Positions 41,556 through 52,243 of a DNA stretch of 64,000 nt are shown here, piece after piece. The number at the start of each line of letters is the position of its first letter. The first letter of the stretch is position 1. The translations under genes were made by a program, and so were the position numbers. The stretch covers positions 5,869,001 through 5,933,000 of the forward strand of contig CANJKZ010000723.1 of NCBI GenBank assembly GCA_947471745.1. Reading direction: 5' to 3'. The DNA is from Closterium sp. Naga37s-1 (taxonomy: Eukaryota > Streptophyta > Zygnematophyceae > Desmidiales > Closteriaceae). The notes beneath the pieces are model-generated. The model made no database searches. It was not told where the DNA came from and saw only the letters and a list, made by a program, of their open reading frames with translations.

Positions 41556-41924
41556 TGTGAGGATCTAGGATCGAGCTCATAAAAGAGAGTTTGAATTCAA
41601 TGATTCACCTGGGTACAACACGAGGCTATATATAGGCTCGACACAAGGTAGGTAACCCAGGTGTTACGCGAATGTTCTGAGGGTTGTGAAGCGTCCCAAA
41701 CAGAACCTTCCCGAATAGAGTAGAAAGCAATTCGGTGGAAACCGAATAGGCTTGAGTATGGCACACGTAACCTGGTCGGTGCTATAACTAGAATAAAGTA
41801 CAGGAATGGACCTAACCTAGGAAATCAAGCAAAACTATGCATGATAAATAAAACCCAAGCTAGTAATAGCATAATAAAGTTCAGGCAAGCTAGCAAAGCC
41901 AGCATAAGCCGTCATACTCTCACA
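41556..41924 (-). repeat. 5' LTR of chromovirus D
   Basis: 369 bp, TGTGAGGATC...ACTCTCACA on the plus strand. A CTATATATAG stretch near 41627 is a possible TATA box on either strand. The right half matches 15003-15179. The outer flank is CAAGA, inside the 3' UTR of G. Confidence 0.87.
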
Positions 41925-43347
41925 CAAGATCACCACGCATTCTGAGCACAAGCAAATGGCCATAAGGCCAGTTCATATGCAAGGTTAAAAAACCACAAGC
42001 AGTATAGTGATTACAACCTAGAAAGAACAATCATGCAGATATATATTATGATAGATCACAATACAAGACAAGATCAAGAGACAAGCAGGTGAAGTAGAGT
42101 AGCAAAAGGCCTAGAGCTGTGCAAAAACGCTGATGATCACCAGACCCAAGGGCCTTGGTGAAGACATCAGCAGTGTTGGCCCGAGAGGCTACGTAAGCAA
42201 GGCGCAGCTGACCACGCTGCTGCAGTTCCCGAGCAAGAAAGTAACAAAGAGCAATGTGCGTCGTTTTGTGCTCCAGTCTCTGCTCCTCACACAAGGCAAT
42301 CATGGCCTTGTTGTCAACGTACAAAACCAGAGGAGAAGGAGGCCGCTCACCCAAGTCGTTCAGCAGGTAGGTCAGCCAGCGTAACGCCTGTGAAGCCATG
42401 GCCTTAGCGTAGATCTCGGCCTCACAGCTGGAGCCAAGCACAGAAGAAGAACGAGTGGACCTCCACGAGACAGAACCAGAGCCAAGACTGAAAGTTTAAC
42501 CCTGTGAGGAACACTGGGTCGCCTGATCGTCGGCCCAAGAAGCATCGGAGTGTCTCGTAAGTACCACTAAAGCCTGTCCTCCAAGCACGAGCCCCATGCT
42601 CGACGTACTGCACAAGTAACGCAGTACCCTCTTCGCAGCATCCCAGTGCACCTTTCGGTGTCTACTAGGAGCCACGTAGCGAGCCACGAGGCTACGAGGG
42701 TATGCGAGGTCAGGTCGTGTGCACGTCATCAGGTACATGAGGCAACCCACAAGCTCTGGATACGGACCATTCGGCTCTATGGACTCGTCTGAAGGTGGAG
42801 CTGAGAGAAAGTGGCCTGTAGGCAGAGGAGTGGGCTGTGGCGAGGAGAACTGGAAGCTGAAGCGCTGAAGGACCTGGTGCACCATGCGTGACTGAGTCAG
42901 GGTGATGGTGCGCTGTGATCCACAAGCCAAGATAGCTCTGCAGCTCACCCAGGTCAGTACAGGTGTGTCTCTCCTGCAGCTCCGCCTTCACACGGGTCAG
43001 CGCCTCCGTGTCGGCAGTAGCAAAGACCAAGTCGTCGACGTACACGAGGATGTAGAACGGCGGCAGAGTAGGGTCGGTGCGGAGAAACAGCGACGAGAGT
43101 GAAAGGAGCAAACCCAAAAGCCGCAAGTGTCATCCTCAGTGTGTCGTGCCACTCGCGGGGTGCCTGGCGAAGACTGTAGACTGGCTGCCGGAGGCTCCAC
43201 TGGGTACCAGCAGGAAACGACCCAGTGAAGTCAGGTGGGCGGCGTAGCCAGATCTCCTCGTGAAGGCTGCCCGGAAAGAAAGCTTTGGAGAAGTCGAGGG
43301 AGTGCAGCTCGTAGTCACGTTGTGCTACAACGTGCAGCAACACCCAA
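41925..43347 (-). mobile_element. Copia remnant G (RT-RNase H)
   Basis: The 3' part of a minus-strand short-LTR Copia element. It has 3' UTR with the GGCCATAAGGCC hairpin near 41959, RNase H (42046-42441: SSCEAEIYAKAMASQALRW, IALCYFLARELQQRG, DVFTKALGSGDHQRF) and RT (42496-43343: LLHVVAQRDYELHSLDFSK, LVYVDDLVFATADTEALT, ELVGCLMYLMTCTRPDLA). Neither LTR is present. It hosts D at its left end and abuts the gag copy of family I at its right. Broken, with about three to five breaks. Confidence 0.83.
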
Positions 43348-43731
43348 AGGCTTGATGTGACGGATCTGGCTGCTCCCCAACGCTTGCCCTAGTAGGAGGT
43401 AGCCTTGTGCGCTCTTCCGCACCCACGGGCTCTTCTCCGGGTCGTTCTCGGGGCGCTTCTCCGTTCCTTCCATCACCTCCAGCAGGTCATAGTGATCAAA
43501 CACGTTCTCCATTCTGAAGGACCACTCAGCAAAGTTGTCACCGTTGAACTTGTCAAGGCCAAACACTCTAGGCTCGTCCCTAGATGGGCCAACACTTGGT
43601 TGCACGGGCGCCATGGCTGAGTCACGGGGTTGGCCTTGAGCTTGGGCTTCTCCACAGCCACCAGCACCTCTGCCACCCCTTTCCTCAGGTCCAGCAATTG
43701 TCGAAACTGCTCCAAGGGCTCTGATACCACT
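43348..43731 (-). mobile_element. second gag copy of family I sharing the LTR at 43732
   Basis: PBS complement GGCTCTGATACCA at about 43718-43730 and the first part of gag (ITSGIRALGAVSTIAGPEE, FGLDKFNGDNFAEWSFRMEN, DHYDLLEVMEGTEKRPEND) are nearly identical to 49022-49405, with only a few differences by eye. Because it lies downstream of an LTR that is also the 3' LTR of element I, it is the start of a second, incomplete internal region in a tandem LTR-internal-LTR-internal arrangement. Confidence 0.88.
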
Positions 43732-44560
43732 TGTTATAGTCACATTAGGCTCCAATGTGCCTAAAACGAAAGATAGAGTGCACAGCCGGATTTCTGCACA
43801 GCGGCTTCAAACGTTCATAGCGTTCTGGTCACAGCTTCAAATGACTTGATTCAACTTTGATCTGGAGCGTCTTATTGTCGCCTACAATAGGCAATTTAGA
43901 TCGCACGATTTCACCAACTATTGACGACACAGCGTCAGTTTGAACGAACGGCACTATGGCAGCCACTATAGTCTTAGAACACAAGATAGGAAGAGTTGGG
44001 AAGATTTTCGAGTTGGGAATGACTCCCAGCTCCTACAAACCCCAAGAGCCGAGGTACAGTGATGTGGAACAGTGCCACACTGTCCCCAACCACGAAGGGT
44101 CTCGAAACTACCCTTCACTAGGGCCTACACCAAGTGAAATGTTACACTACACAAAGTAATGTAACTATCTTCAATATCTTGAGGTGTACCCTTTTGGCGA
44201 GCTTCGAAATCACTTGAGGCTTGACACCAAGGCTCGGGCTCTTCATCACAAACTCATCCTTGAGTTCTTGATGGGTCTGCTGCACACACCTGCGACACGC
44301 CGAACGTTCGACACGGGACAAAATAGAAACCGCGCACGACAAAATAGAAACCGCGCGCGAGACACAAACGACCGCGTAACACGCGTCTAGCGATAACTCG
44401 CTATTGACTCGACACACACACTCGACATCATGACTCAACATTCACACACAATTATAAGCATGAAATATATATTATCTCATGCCCTCATACCATTCCATAC
44501 ACACACACATGCACGCACACGGACAACAAGCCGAGTGCAAACCGTAGGGTTGCACCAACA
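43732..44560 (-). repeat. 3' LTR of I (also 5' LTR of the adjacent partial copy)
   Basis: 829 bp, TGTTATAGTC...TTGCACCAACA on the plus strand. It has a polypurine tract on its right side and a PBS plus gag on its left side, so it serves as 3' LTR of one unit and 5' LTR of the next. Confidence 0.93.
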
Positions 44561-44601
44561 AACTCCCCCTCGGATTGTTGGCCTTAGGATATGCTGCTCT
44601 C

Positions 44602-46986
44602 TCAGTTCAGAGCCATCCCAGCCAGCTTGAAACACTTCCAATGCTGCTGCTCCACCAGCCTCTTGGTCATCATGTCAGCCGGCTGCCCCGTGGTCTTCAC
44701 GTAGCGCAACTCAACTTCACCCGCGGTTACCATGCTCCTCGTCCAATGCCACTTCACCCTCATGTGCTTCGTGAGTCCATGCAACACAGGGTTCTTAGCA
44801 AGAGCAATGGCACCCTGGCTGTCACAGTACAGTGGGGTAGGTCCTTGCTGCTCCTCCCCCGATTCAGCCAACAAACGCCGCTGCCACACAATCTCCCGTA
44901 CGGCACGGAAGAGTGCCATGTACTCGGACTCCACCGAGCTCAAAGCTTGGTCAACCTGCTTCTTGCTCTCCCAAGCAGTTGGGCCTCCACCAACACAGCA
45001 TATGAAGCCTCCCACACTTGTCATCTCCTCTGGTTCTGATGCATATGAAGCATCCGAGTAAGCGGTGAGGAACAAACGCCCGGGTTCAACACCATCCGCG
45101 CCCTTTTGGCGCCTTTGTGCCGCCGCCGAGTATTGCAGCCCAACGGTCGGTGTTTTGCCAAGATACTTGGCCACCCTCATTCCAGCTGCTACCTGCTCCT
45201 CATTAGGGCATTGCACAACCCTAGCCAGCTGCCCGGTAGCAAACGCGATGTCCGGTCGGGTGTTTACCGCCGCATACATGAGGCTGCCCACCAACGAGTG
45301 AAAACGGCGCCTCTCCTCTTCACAAACGCTCTCCTCCTCTGGTCCCTTCACACACTTGAACCCAGAGGGAAAGGGAGTAGCCACATGACCTTCACTCTGG
45401 CCAAAGTTGGCAGCCAACGCCTCCAGGTACTTCCGTTGGTGCACTCGCATGCTCCGCTTCTCCACGTCTCGTTCGATGTGGAGCCCAAGGTAGAAGTTCA
45501 CGTCACCAAGGGACTTGCACTTGAACTTGTCATGCAGCTTCAGCATCACCTCCTTCACAAGGTCAGAGGAGGGTGAGAATATGAGAATGTCATCCACATA
45601 AACCACCATGAAGCTCCTCTGCTCCCCCTCGCCAAGCATGAACAAGGAGTGATCGGCCGTTGAGGGAGTGAAGCCGATCCCCTCCAACACTTCGCGCAGC
45701 TTCATGTACCATTGCCTAGGGGCCTGCTTCAGCCCATAGAGGGCCTTCTTCAGCTTCCACACTCTGCCACTACCATCATCAAACCCCTCTGGCTGCGCCA
45801 TAAAAATCTCCTCCTCAAGGATGCCGTTAAGGAATGCCGTTACGATGTCCATTTGTTTTACTACCCATCCTTTGATGGCGGCTCCCGCGAATAGGGTTCG
45901 CAGCGTCGTCGGCTTCACCACAGGGGCAAACAGCTCCTTGAAGTCCACCTTCTCCTTCTGCTGGTACCCCTTGGCTACAAGCCTAGACTTGTAGCGCTCG
46001 ATCTTGCCGTCGGCATCCGACTTGATTTTGAAGAGCCACTTGGACGTTATCGCCGTACGCCCCTCCGGTAGCTCCACCAATTCAAACGTGTCATTCTCCT
46101 CGATGCTCTTCAGCTCACTCTCCATGGCCTTCTTCCACTCCTCAGCATCACTACTCTCCAAAGCCTCCTTGAGAGTTGCTGGTTCTCCCGGCATCTCCAC
46201 CGGAGAGAAGAACGCGAAGGCACACTCCTCGTAGTCACTCTCCTCGTCGTCTCCGACCATCATTGCCGCTCCGGCCAGGGCTGTCTTGCCCTGCTTTCCC
46301 GGCGCATCATAGGTCAGCCTATTAGGGGGTTGAACTCTCCTCTTCCCCCTTCCTTCCTCCTCAGCTGCAGGGACTTGAAGGCCTTGGCGTTGCTGCGGTG
46401 TGGCTCGAATCCGTGGAGCACTCGTAGTACGGGAAGGGAGTGACGGTGCACGCTCGCTCACTTGCTGCACCTCCTCCTCTTCTTCCTCTGCATCATTGGC
46501 CTCCTCTCCCCCATTCACAAGGGAGGATTGCCTTGTGGTTGTGCTGCCGCTGCTCAGCTCCAAAGGCAGCTCCACATGCTCCAAACCGGAACTCTTCACC
46601 TCCCCAAACCGCACGCCTATCTTCGCCTCATTCTCCGCCTTCCAATCCTTGTACATGAAGTTCTCCATGAACTTGCAGTCCCTGCTCACCAAGAACTTCT
46701 TGGTGAATGGGTCCCAAAGAAGCCATCCCTTGCTGTTTTGAGCCATGCCCAAGTGCACGGCCCACACCGCCTTGGCACCAAGCTTGTTGTGCCGAAGATG
46801 CTTAGGCACGAGCGCCATGCACATGCACCCGAACACCCGAAGCATATCCACCTTTGGCTTCCTTCCCAGCCACTCCACATAGGGCACCCATTTGTCTGCT
46901 CCCACATGAGTCAAGGCTCGGTTCTTGGCCACACACGCGCTCCGCACCGCATCAGGCCAGAAATAGTCGGGTAGCCCCGGCTTCAA
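44602..46986 (-). CDS. integrase C-terminus, RT and RNase H of I
   Basis: A 794-codon open stretch of Copia pol. Residues 1 to about 150 are the integrase C-terminal region (PDYFWPDAVRSACVAKNRAL, LRVFGCMCMALVPKHLRHN). A Glu/Ser-rich linker follows (AEEEEEEVQQVSERAPS). RT has EWKKAMESELKSIEENDTFE, TSKWLFKIKSDADGKIERYK, DIVTAFLNGILEEEIFMAQP, YVDD at about residue 463 (45589-45600) and KCKSLGDVNFYLGLHIERD. RNase H has YSDASYASEPEEMTSVGGF, LSSVESEYMALFRAVREIVW and LTKHMRVKWHWTRSM. It begins within integrase and is part of a polyprotein, not a separate gene. Confidence 0.9.
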   Translation of the reverse strand: MKPGLPDYFWPDAVRSACVAKNRALTHVGADKWVPYVEWLGRKPKVDMLRVFGCMCMALVPKHLRHNKLGAKAVWAVHLGMAQNSKGWLLWDPFTKKFLVSRDCKFMENFMYKDWKAENEAKIGVRFGEVKSSGLEHVELPLELSSGSTTTRQSSLVNGGEEANDAEEEEEEVQQVSERAPSLPSRTTSAPRIRATPQQRQGLQVPAAEEEGRGKRRVQPPNRLTYDAPGKQGKTALAGAAMMVGDDEESDYEECAFAFFSPVEMPGEPATLKEALESSDAEEWKKAMESELKSIEENDTFELVELPEGRTAITSKWLFKIKSDADGKIERYKSRLVAKGYQQKEKVDFKELFAPVVKPTTLRTLFAGAAIKGWVVKQMDIVTAFLNGILEEEIFMAQPEGFDDGSGRVWKLKKALYGLKQAPRQWYMKLREVLEGIGFTPSTADHSLFMLGEGEQRSFMVVYVDDILIFSPSSDLVKEVMLKLHDKFKCKSLGDVNFYLGLHIERDVEKRSMRVHQRKYLEALAANFGQSEGHVATPFPSGFKCVKGPEEESVCEEERRRFHSLVGSLMYAAVNTRPDIAFATGQLARVVQCPNEEQVAAGMRVAKYLGKTPTVGLQYSAAAQRRQKGADGVEPGRLFLTAYSDASYASEPEEMTSVGGFICCVGGGPTAWESKKQVDQALSSVESEYMALFRAVREIVWQRRLLAESGEEQQGPTPLYCDSQGAIALAKNPVLHGLTKHMRVKWHWTRSMVTAGEVELRYVKTTGQPADMMTKRLVEQQHWKCFKLAGMALN

Positions 46987-47848
46987 TGAGCAACCCGCGT
47001 GCCGCCTCCGTGATTGTGCGGTTCGCTCGCTCGGCGATGCCGTTCATTGCAGGGGAGTATGGCATGGTGAGGGAGTGTCGAATACCATTCTTCTTCAGCC
47101 ACAACCCAAACTCCTTGCTCAGGAACTCTCCCCCTCGATCGGTGCGGATTGACTTGACTAGACGGTCTTGTTGCCGCTCCACCATCGGGAACCAATCCGC
47201 CTTCAACGTTTCAGCCACGTCGCTCTTCTTGGCCAGCACGTACACCCAAGTCATACGGGTGTAGACGTCCACAATAGTGAGGAAGTACTCAGCTCCAGCA
47301 GCTCCAAGCTTCAGGGGGCCCACCACGTCCATCACCACCTGATCAAGTGGTGCCTTAGCCGTTGCCTCCGAACTAGAGAATGGGAAACGGGTGAACTTGG
47401 CTTGCATGCACGTCGGGCAGCCAAGTACCTCATCGGGCTCCCCCTTCACACGTATGCCAGCAACCATCTCATTCTTTACTAGCTGCTGCAAGATGGGCAG
47501 GGCCACATGCCCCATGCGCCGATGCAAGGTGAGCCAATCACACTCCCCCGTAGCCCAAGTTGGATTGGAGAATGCCGCGCTCGCAATAGCGCCCCACATA
47601 CTCTCTCCGTAGTCCTCCTCCGCTGCTGCCTCAGGGTTCTTCTCACCCTTTTGCTGCTCCTTGGCTGCTGCACCTCTCTCCATAGGTTCACCAAGCTTGC
47701 TGGTCCCTCCAAGATTGCACTTCTTGGACTCCTTCTCCTTAGCGCGACCGTCCGCGCAATCGCCGCTACCAACCGCTCCACCTTTGGTGCTGATGCTTGC
47801 TGCCACTTGCCTCTCCTTAGGCATAGGGACCACTGGGATCTGCCACAT
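46952..47848 (-). pseudogene. integrase core of I
   Basis: The GAG-pre-integrase zinc-binding part has LHRRMGHVALPILQQLV and CPTCMQAKFTRFPFSSSE. The core has PLDQVVMDVVGPLKLGAAG, FLTIVDVYTRMTWVYVLAK, SIRTDRGGEFLSKEFGLWL and MPYSPAMNGIAERANRTI, giving a regular D-D-E set. It overlaps the next pol part in a different frame. Confidence 0.88.
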
Positions 47849-47929
47849 CTCGTTGTAGACATCCCTGTCCTCGTGAAGGTCCCAAAGAATTCGATCGCCA
47901 AGCCTTGCGGTGTAGGTCTTGGCTCCCTT

Positions 47930-49429
47930 CTAGTTCGTGTCCATGCCGGCCTTTGCTAACCGCCGCACGGAAATCAGGTTTGCAGCAAGGCTGGGCACCC
48001 AAAGCACGTTCTTGAGGCCCACCATCTTCCCATCAGCACCCTTGAACATGGCCTTGCCCATGCCTTTCACCTCTGCTCGCTGCCCCAAAGCCGATGTGAC
48101 ATGCTTCACCGGTGACGGCTCGAGTTCGATGAGCAAGTCCGGGCGAGGTGTCATGCTATAGGTAGCGCCACTATCAATCACCCAATAGTCCAGGGGGTGT
48201 AGGGTCACCTTCCCCACAGCTGCTGGCTCCTCAAAGCCTTCATCCTTGTCTGGACCAGCCGGTACTTGCGTCGACACGAAGTAGAATAGACCCGGGTATC
48301 GATCGTCGCTCGGGTCCTTGTCGTTGTCTCCGCTCTTCATGTTTGCAGCTCCGCCACCGCGACCGCCACGGCCTCCACGGCCTCGTCCTCTCCCTCCTCC
48401 TGCTCCTCTACCCTCTTGGCCTTGAGCAGGGGTCCAACCATCAGGGAGTTTGTAGCAGTCGCGCCACATGTGTCCGCTCTTGTGGCAATAGTGACACTCG
48501 CCGTCGAATCGGCCGCGACCGCGTCCGTAGCTCTTGTCGTCGCTGCCGTAACCGCCACTCCCGCGGCCTCCGCCGAAGTTGCTGCCACCAAACCTTTCTC
48601 CCCCTCGTCCTCTGCCTCTTCCTCGACCATATCCACGGCCGATGCTCGCTGCCCCAGCGCCATCCGCACTCGCCAACTCACGGCGGCGGAAATCCTCTTG
48701 AAGGATAGCTCGCTTCACGTCTTCAAGCGAGAGGAGGGGCAGGTCGCGATTAAGGTTGATGATGAGTGAGGACCATGACTCACGGAGTAGGGCCAGCAAC
48801 TTGGTCTTCTTTTGGAGCTCACTATAGTTCAAATCAGCTCCCTCAAGCCGCGTCAACAAGTCGAAGAATTTCTGCACCCCTTCTTCAACCGCTTCATCCT
48901 CTTCAATTCGTAGTGTCGCCATTTGCCGTTCCAACACCACAGCTACCGCCGCTGTTGCAGGAGCGTGTACACCCTTGAGAGCAGCCCATGCCTTTGGTCC
49001 CTTCTCTGGTTCACGCTGGAAAGGCTTGATGTGACGGATCTGGCTGCTCCCCAACGCTTGCCCTAGTAGGAGGTAGCCTTGTGCGCTCTTCCGCACCCAC
49101 GGGCTCTTCTCCGGATCGTTCTCGGGGCGCTTCTCCGTTCCTTCCATCACCTCCAGCAGGTCATAGTGATCAAACACGTTCTCCATTCTGAAGGACCACT
49201 CAGCAAAGTTGTCACCGTTGAACTTGTCAAGGCCAAACACTCTAGGCTCGTCCCTAGATGGGCCAACACTTGGTTGCACGGGCGCCATGGCTGAGTCACG
49301 GGGTTGGCCTTGAGCTTGGGCTTCTCCACTGCCACCAGCACCTCTGCCACCCCTTTCCTCAGGTCCAGCAATTGTCGAAACTGCTCCAAGGGCTCTGATA
49401 CCACTTGTTATAGTCACAGTAGGCTCCAA
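47930..49429 (-). pseudogene. gag and protease start of I
   Basis: It opens in the PBS region (GIRALGAVSTIAGPEE). The capsid part has FGLDKFNGDNFAEWSFRMEN, a LLGQALGSSQIRHIKPFQ motif and LLTRLEGADLNYSELQKKTK. Gly/Arg-rich boxes (GRGYGRGRGRGRGG) flank the zinc knuckle CHYCHKSGHMWRDC at 48455-48496. The protease active site reads VIDSGATYSMTP, followed by LWVPSLAANLISVRRL. The true gag start is uncertain because the first Met codons overlap the LTR/PBS. Confidence 0.88.
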
Positions 49430-50234
49430 TGTGCCTAAAACGAAAGATAGAGTGCACAGCCGGATTTCTGCACAGCGGCTTCAAACGTTCATAGCGTTCT
49501 GGTCACAGCTTCAAATGACTTGATTCAACTTGGATCTGGAGCGTCTTATTGTCGCCTACAATAGGCAATTTAGATCGCACGATTTCACCAAGTATTGACG
49601 ACACAGCGTCAGTTTGAACGAACGGCACTATGGCAGCCACTATAGTCTTAGAACACAAGATAGGAAGAGTTGGGAAGATTTTCGAGTTGGGAATGACTCC
49701 CAGCTCCTACAAACCCCAAGAGCCGAGGTACAGTGATGTGGAACAGTGCCACACTGTCCCCAACCACGAAGGGTCTCGAAACTACCCTTCACTAGGGCCT
49801 ACACCAAGTGAAATGTTACACTACACAAAGTAATGTAACTATCTTCAATATCTTGAGGTGTACCCTTTTGGCGAGCTTCGAAATCACTTGAGGCTTGACA
49901 CCAAGGCTCGGGCTCTTCATCACAAACTCATCCTTGAGTTCTTGATGGGTCTGCTGCACACATCTGCGACACGCCGAACGTTCGACACAGGACAAAATAG
50001 AAACCGCGCACGACAAAATAGAAACCGCGCGCGAGACACAAACGACCGCGTAACACGCGTCTACCGATAACTCGCTATTGACTCGACACACACACTCGAC
50101 ATCATGACTCAACATTCACACACAATTATAAGCATGAAAAATATATTATCTCATGCCCTCATACCATTCCATACACACACACATGCACGCACACGGACAA
50201 CAAGCCGAGTGCAAACCGTAGGGTTGCACCAACA
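49406..50234 (-). repeat. 5' LTR of I
   Basis: 829 bp, about 99% identical by eye to 43732-44560, with PBS complement GCTCTGATACCA directly to the left. GA-less CACACACA and AAATATATTATC tracts lie near its outer third. Confidence 0.93.
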
Positions 50235-50476
50235 GTAACCGCACTCGGTAGTTACGCGCTGCAACACGGTAATTGTCGAGAATAGCAATAGTCGTGGTTA
50301 CTGTAGCAATGCAATACAGTTAATAAGGGAATGCACCCCTCAGAGTACATGGTTTGCTAGTTTGCTATCTTATTCTCTTTCAACTATGAATCAACAAGGT
50401 CAATTCCAAGTTCTTCATTGTTTTCTCTTAAACTTTGCAGACTTGTTCTATCCACTTCGATCCTTTGGTTACATCA
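50235..50476 (+). repeat. partial LTR of family F
   Basis: 242 bp match 10076-10348 of the F LTR (shared GTAACCGCACTC, GCAATAGTCGTGGTTA and CACTTCGATCCTTTGGTTAC), ending ACATCA. What follows is K-type leader, not a PBS, so it looks like a 3' or solo LTR. It may be the far end of F. Confidence 0.85.
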
Positions 50477-50525
50477 GCGAGGGGACGGGACGGTACGGGC
50501 ACGACGCGACGGGACAGGCAGGGCT
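50477..50525 (-). mobile_element. leader sliver of element K
   Basis: About 49 bp of GAGGGGACGGGACGG-type sequence match the leader repeats at 9590-9894 and 57001-57240. It is caught between the F-family LTR and J. The last five bases, AGGGC, are the left TSD copy of J. Confidence 0.6.
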
Positions 50526-50656
50526 GTCAAACTATAATGTTGCTTATATTGTGTAGGCTGTAGTGGGGTAGCCTATGTGAGGTACAACCCAATTAGGGTT
50601 GTACTTGTACCACATTTCTGATCAATGCATATATTCCTGCTCCTTAGTTTCTGACA
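50526..50656 (+). repeat. 5' LTR of J
   Basis: 131 bp, TGTCAAACTATAATG...AGTTTCTGACA, directly followed by the PBS TGATTTCAGAGCAG. Confidence 0.9.
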
Positions 50657-50719
50657 TGATTTCAGAGCAGTAGGTCCGTAGGACCGTTTTTTTTCAGGCC
50701 CACCATTAGCTAGTGACCG

Positions 50720-51600
50720 ACTGCGGTTACCGCGCTACCCCACGCCCTGCCTTGCGCTGCGCCGTCACGCGCGCGCCCTGCCCTGCCCTGCCTTACGTCA
50801 CGCTGCCCGTGCACACCCTGCCCCGCGCACGCCCTGCCATGCCCCGCGTCGCGCTGCCCCGAGCACGCCCTGCCCTGCTCTGCGTTGCGCTGCCCCGTGC
50901 ACACCCTGCCCTGCCCCGCGCACGCTCTGCCCTGCTCTGCGTTGCGCTGCCCCGCGCACGCCCTGCCCTGCCCCGCGTCGCGCCGCCCCGCGCAGGCCCT
51001 GCCCTGCCCACCATCGCGCTGCCCCGCGCACGCCCTGCCCTGCCCCGCATCGCACCGCCCCTGCAGCCCCGCGCGTCGCCCCTCCATCCCGTGCGTCGCC
51101 CCTGCAGCCTGCACGCCGCCCTTTGCAGCCCCGCGCAACCCCTGCAGCCCACGCATCGCCCCTGCAGCCCGAGCGTCGCCCCTGCAGCCTGCGCGCCGCC
51201 TCTGCAGCCCGCGCGCCGCCACTACAGCCCACGCGCCACCCCTGCAGCCCGCGCGCCGCCCCTGCAGCCCACGCGCCGCCCCTGCAGCCCACGCGCTGCC
51301 TCTGCAGCCCGCGCGCCGTCCTGCTGGCCGTGCGCCGCCCTCTACAGCCCCCGCGCCGCCCTGCTGGCCGCGCGCCGACCCTGCCTACCCACGCGCCGCC
51401 TCTGCCTACCCACGCGTCGCCTATGCCTGCCCGCGCACCGCCCTTTGCAGCCCCGCGCACCGCCCTACTGGCCGCACGCCGCCCCTGCCTGGCCGCGCGC
51501 CGCCTCTGCTCTGGCCGCGCGCCGCCCTTCCTGACCGTGCACCGCCGTGAACCCTAGTGCCTGCTCGCCGCCCTGCCTTCCCTTCGTGATGCCCTACTGG
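50720..51600 (+). repeat. GC-rich leader repeats of J
   Basis: Two tandem families: GCACGCCCTGCCCTGCCCCG-type units (50760-51060) and CCCTGCAGCCCGCGCGCCG-type units of about 20 bp (51060-51320), then mixed CTGGCCGCGCGCCGCC units. All three plus-strand frames and the antisense are open over long stretches with Pro/Ala/Arg-rich text. I read this as non-coding leader. Confidence 0.7.
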
Positions 51601-51626
51601 TCGCGCGCCTCCTTGCTTGCCTGCTA

Positions 51627-52243
51627 TGACTTCTCTTCGTAGTAGCGGTGGGAGTGGTGACGGCGGTGGTGGCAGCAGTGGGAGTGGTGGCGGCTGTAGT
51701 AGCAATCGCTGTGGAGCTGTTCGGTGTGGAGTTTCTGGCGGTGGTCAGATGCAGCTGCAGCGGCATCCGCACGAGACCCTTACCCCCCAGCAGCTACGTG
51801 AGTGGTATGCTTGTAGGAGTGGTGGCAGCCGCAGTAGTGGCAGTGGCTATATAGCTGTTCAGTTGGGAGTTTCTAGTGACGGTGGCCTGGTGCAGCTGCA
51901 GCGGCGTCCGCACGAGACCCTTACGCCCCAGCAGCTTCGTGAGTGGTTCGCTCAGCGTGGGGCGTCTCGGAGTAGTGCTCACTGCCCGTACGTAATTCAC
52001 ACAGGTGATCGGGCTGGTCAGACTTGCGGGACAGTTGGTCACACACAGTCCCGCTGCTTCTCCTTTCTGAGCGACACCTGGCGTGCAGAGTTTGGCGACG
52101 CGGCTGAGATCCCTCGCTGGCTAGGGCTGCTTAGGCAAGGTGTGGATATTTTTGCTCTAGACTATGACTCTATCCTCACTGCCATGTATGCTTTGACTAT
52201 TAGTACTCAGGGTGACTGTTATCTGTATGTGAGTCTGCTCTAG
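51627..52243 (+). pseudogene. gag remnant of J with enlarged zinc knuckle
   Basis: A Gly/Ser-rich stretch contains two copies of a RPHETLTPQQLREW-type motif (near 51770 and 51910). The zinc knuckle follows at 51983-52057 with spacing CX13CX4HX4C (CPYVIHTGD..., HTQSRC). WRAEFGDAAEIPRWLGLLRQ and DIFALDYDSILTAMYAL then lead into the protease region as in B. A gag fossil. Confidence 0.8.

Larger units (their letters stand above)
15003..41924 (-). mobile_element. Ty3/gypsy chromovirus D (host of E, B and C)
   Basis: A minus-strand Ty3 element of about 5.7 kb once its passengers are removed. From its 5' end (right): LTR 41556-41924, PBS complement at 41541-41553 (minus strand TGGTAATCAGAGG), gag split into 41189-41388, 37043-37255 and 22381-23125, protease (about 21284-22225), RT (20582-21274), RNase H (about 20100-20500), integrase (15307-16509), a chromodomain (about 15200-15370), a polypurine tract (GAGGGGGGGATA on the minus strand near 15180-15192) and a partial 3' LTR. 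The RT-RNase H-integrase-chromodomain order defines a chromovirus. E, B and C sit inside it with TSDs. D itself lies in the 3' UTR of G. Broken, with about six breaks or more beyond the insertions; older than its passengers. Confidence 0.9.
43732..50234 (-). mobile_element. Copia element I (829-bp LTRs)
   Basis: A full-length minus-strand Copia element. Parts from the 5' end: LTR 49406-50234, PBS (TGGTATCAGAGC, minus strand, two bases inside), gag with zinc knuckle and protease (47930-49429), integrase (46952-47848), integrase end-RT-RNase H (44602-46986), polypurine tract (CCGAGGGGGAGTT) and 3' LTR 43732-44560. The LTRs differ at about seven of 829 positions by eye (under 1%), so it is young. 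It looks nearly whole, with about two breaks in coding. Its right end lies exactly at the edge of an F-family LTR fragment (50235), suggesting insertion into that LTR. Confidence 0.93.

Noticed and set aside
51060-51320. CRISPR-like array in the J leader
   Set aside because: Repeats are adjacent with no unique spacers of uniform size. It is a GC-rich minisatellite inside a eukaryotic retroelement.
50713-51550. Long open frames on both strands of the J leader
   Set aside because: Composition is nearly pure G/C with tandem units, several frames are open at once, and the position is the non-coding PBS-to-gag leader.
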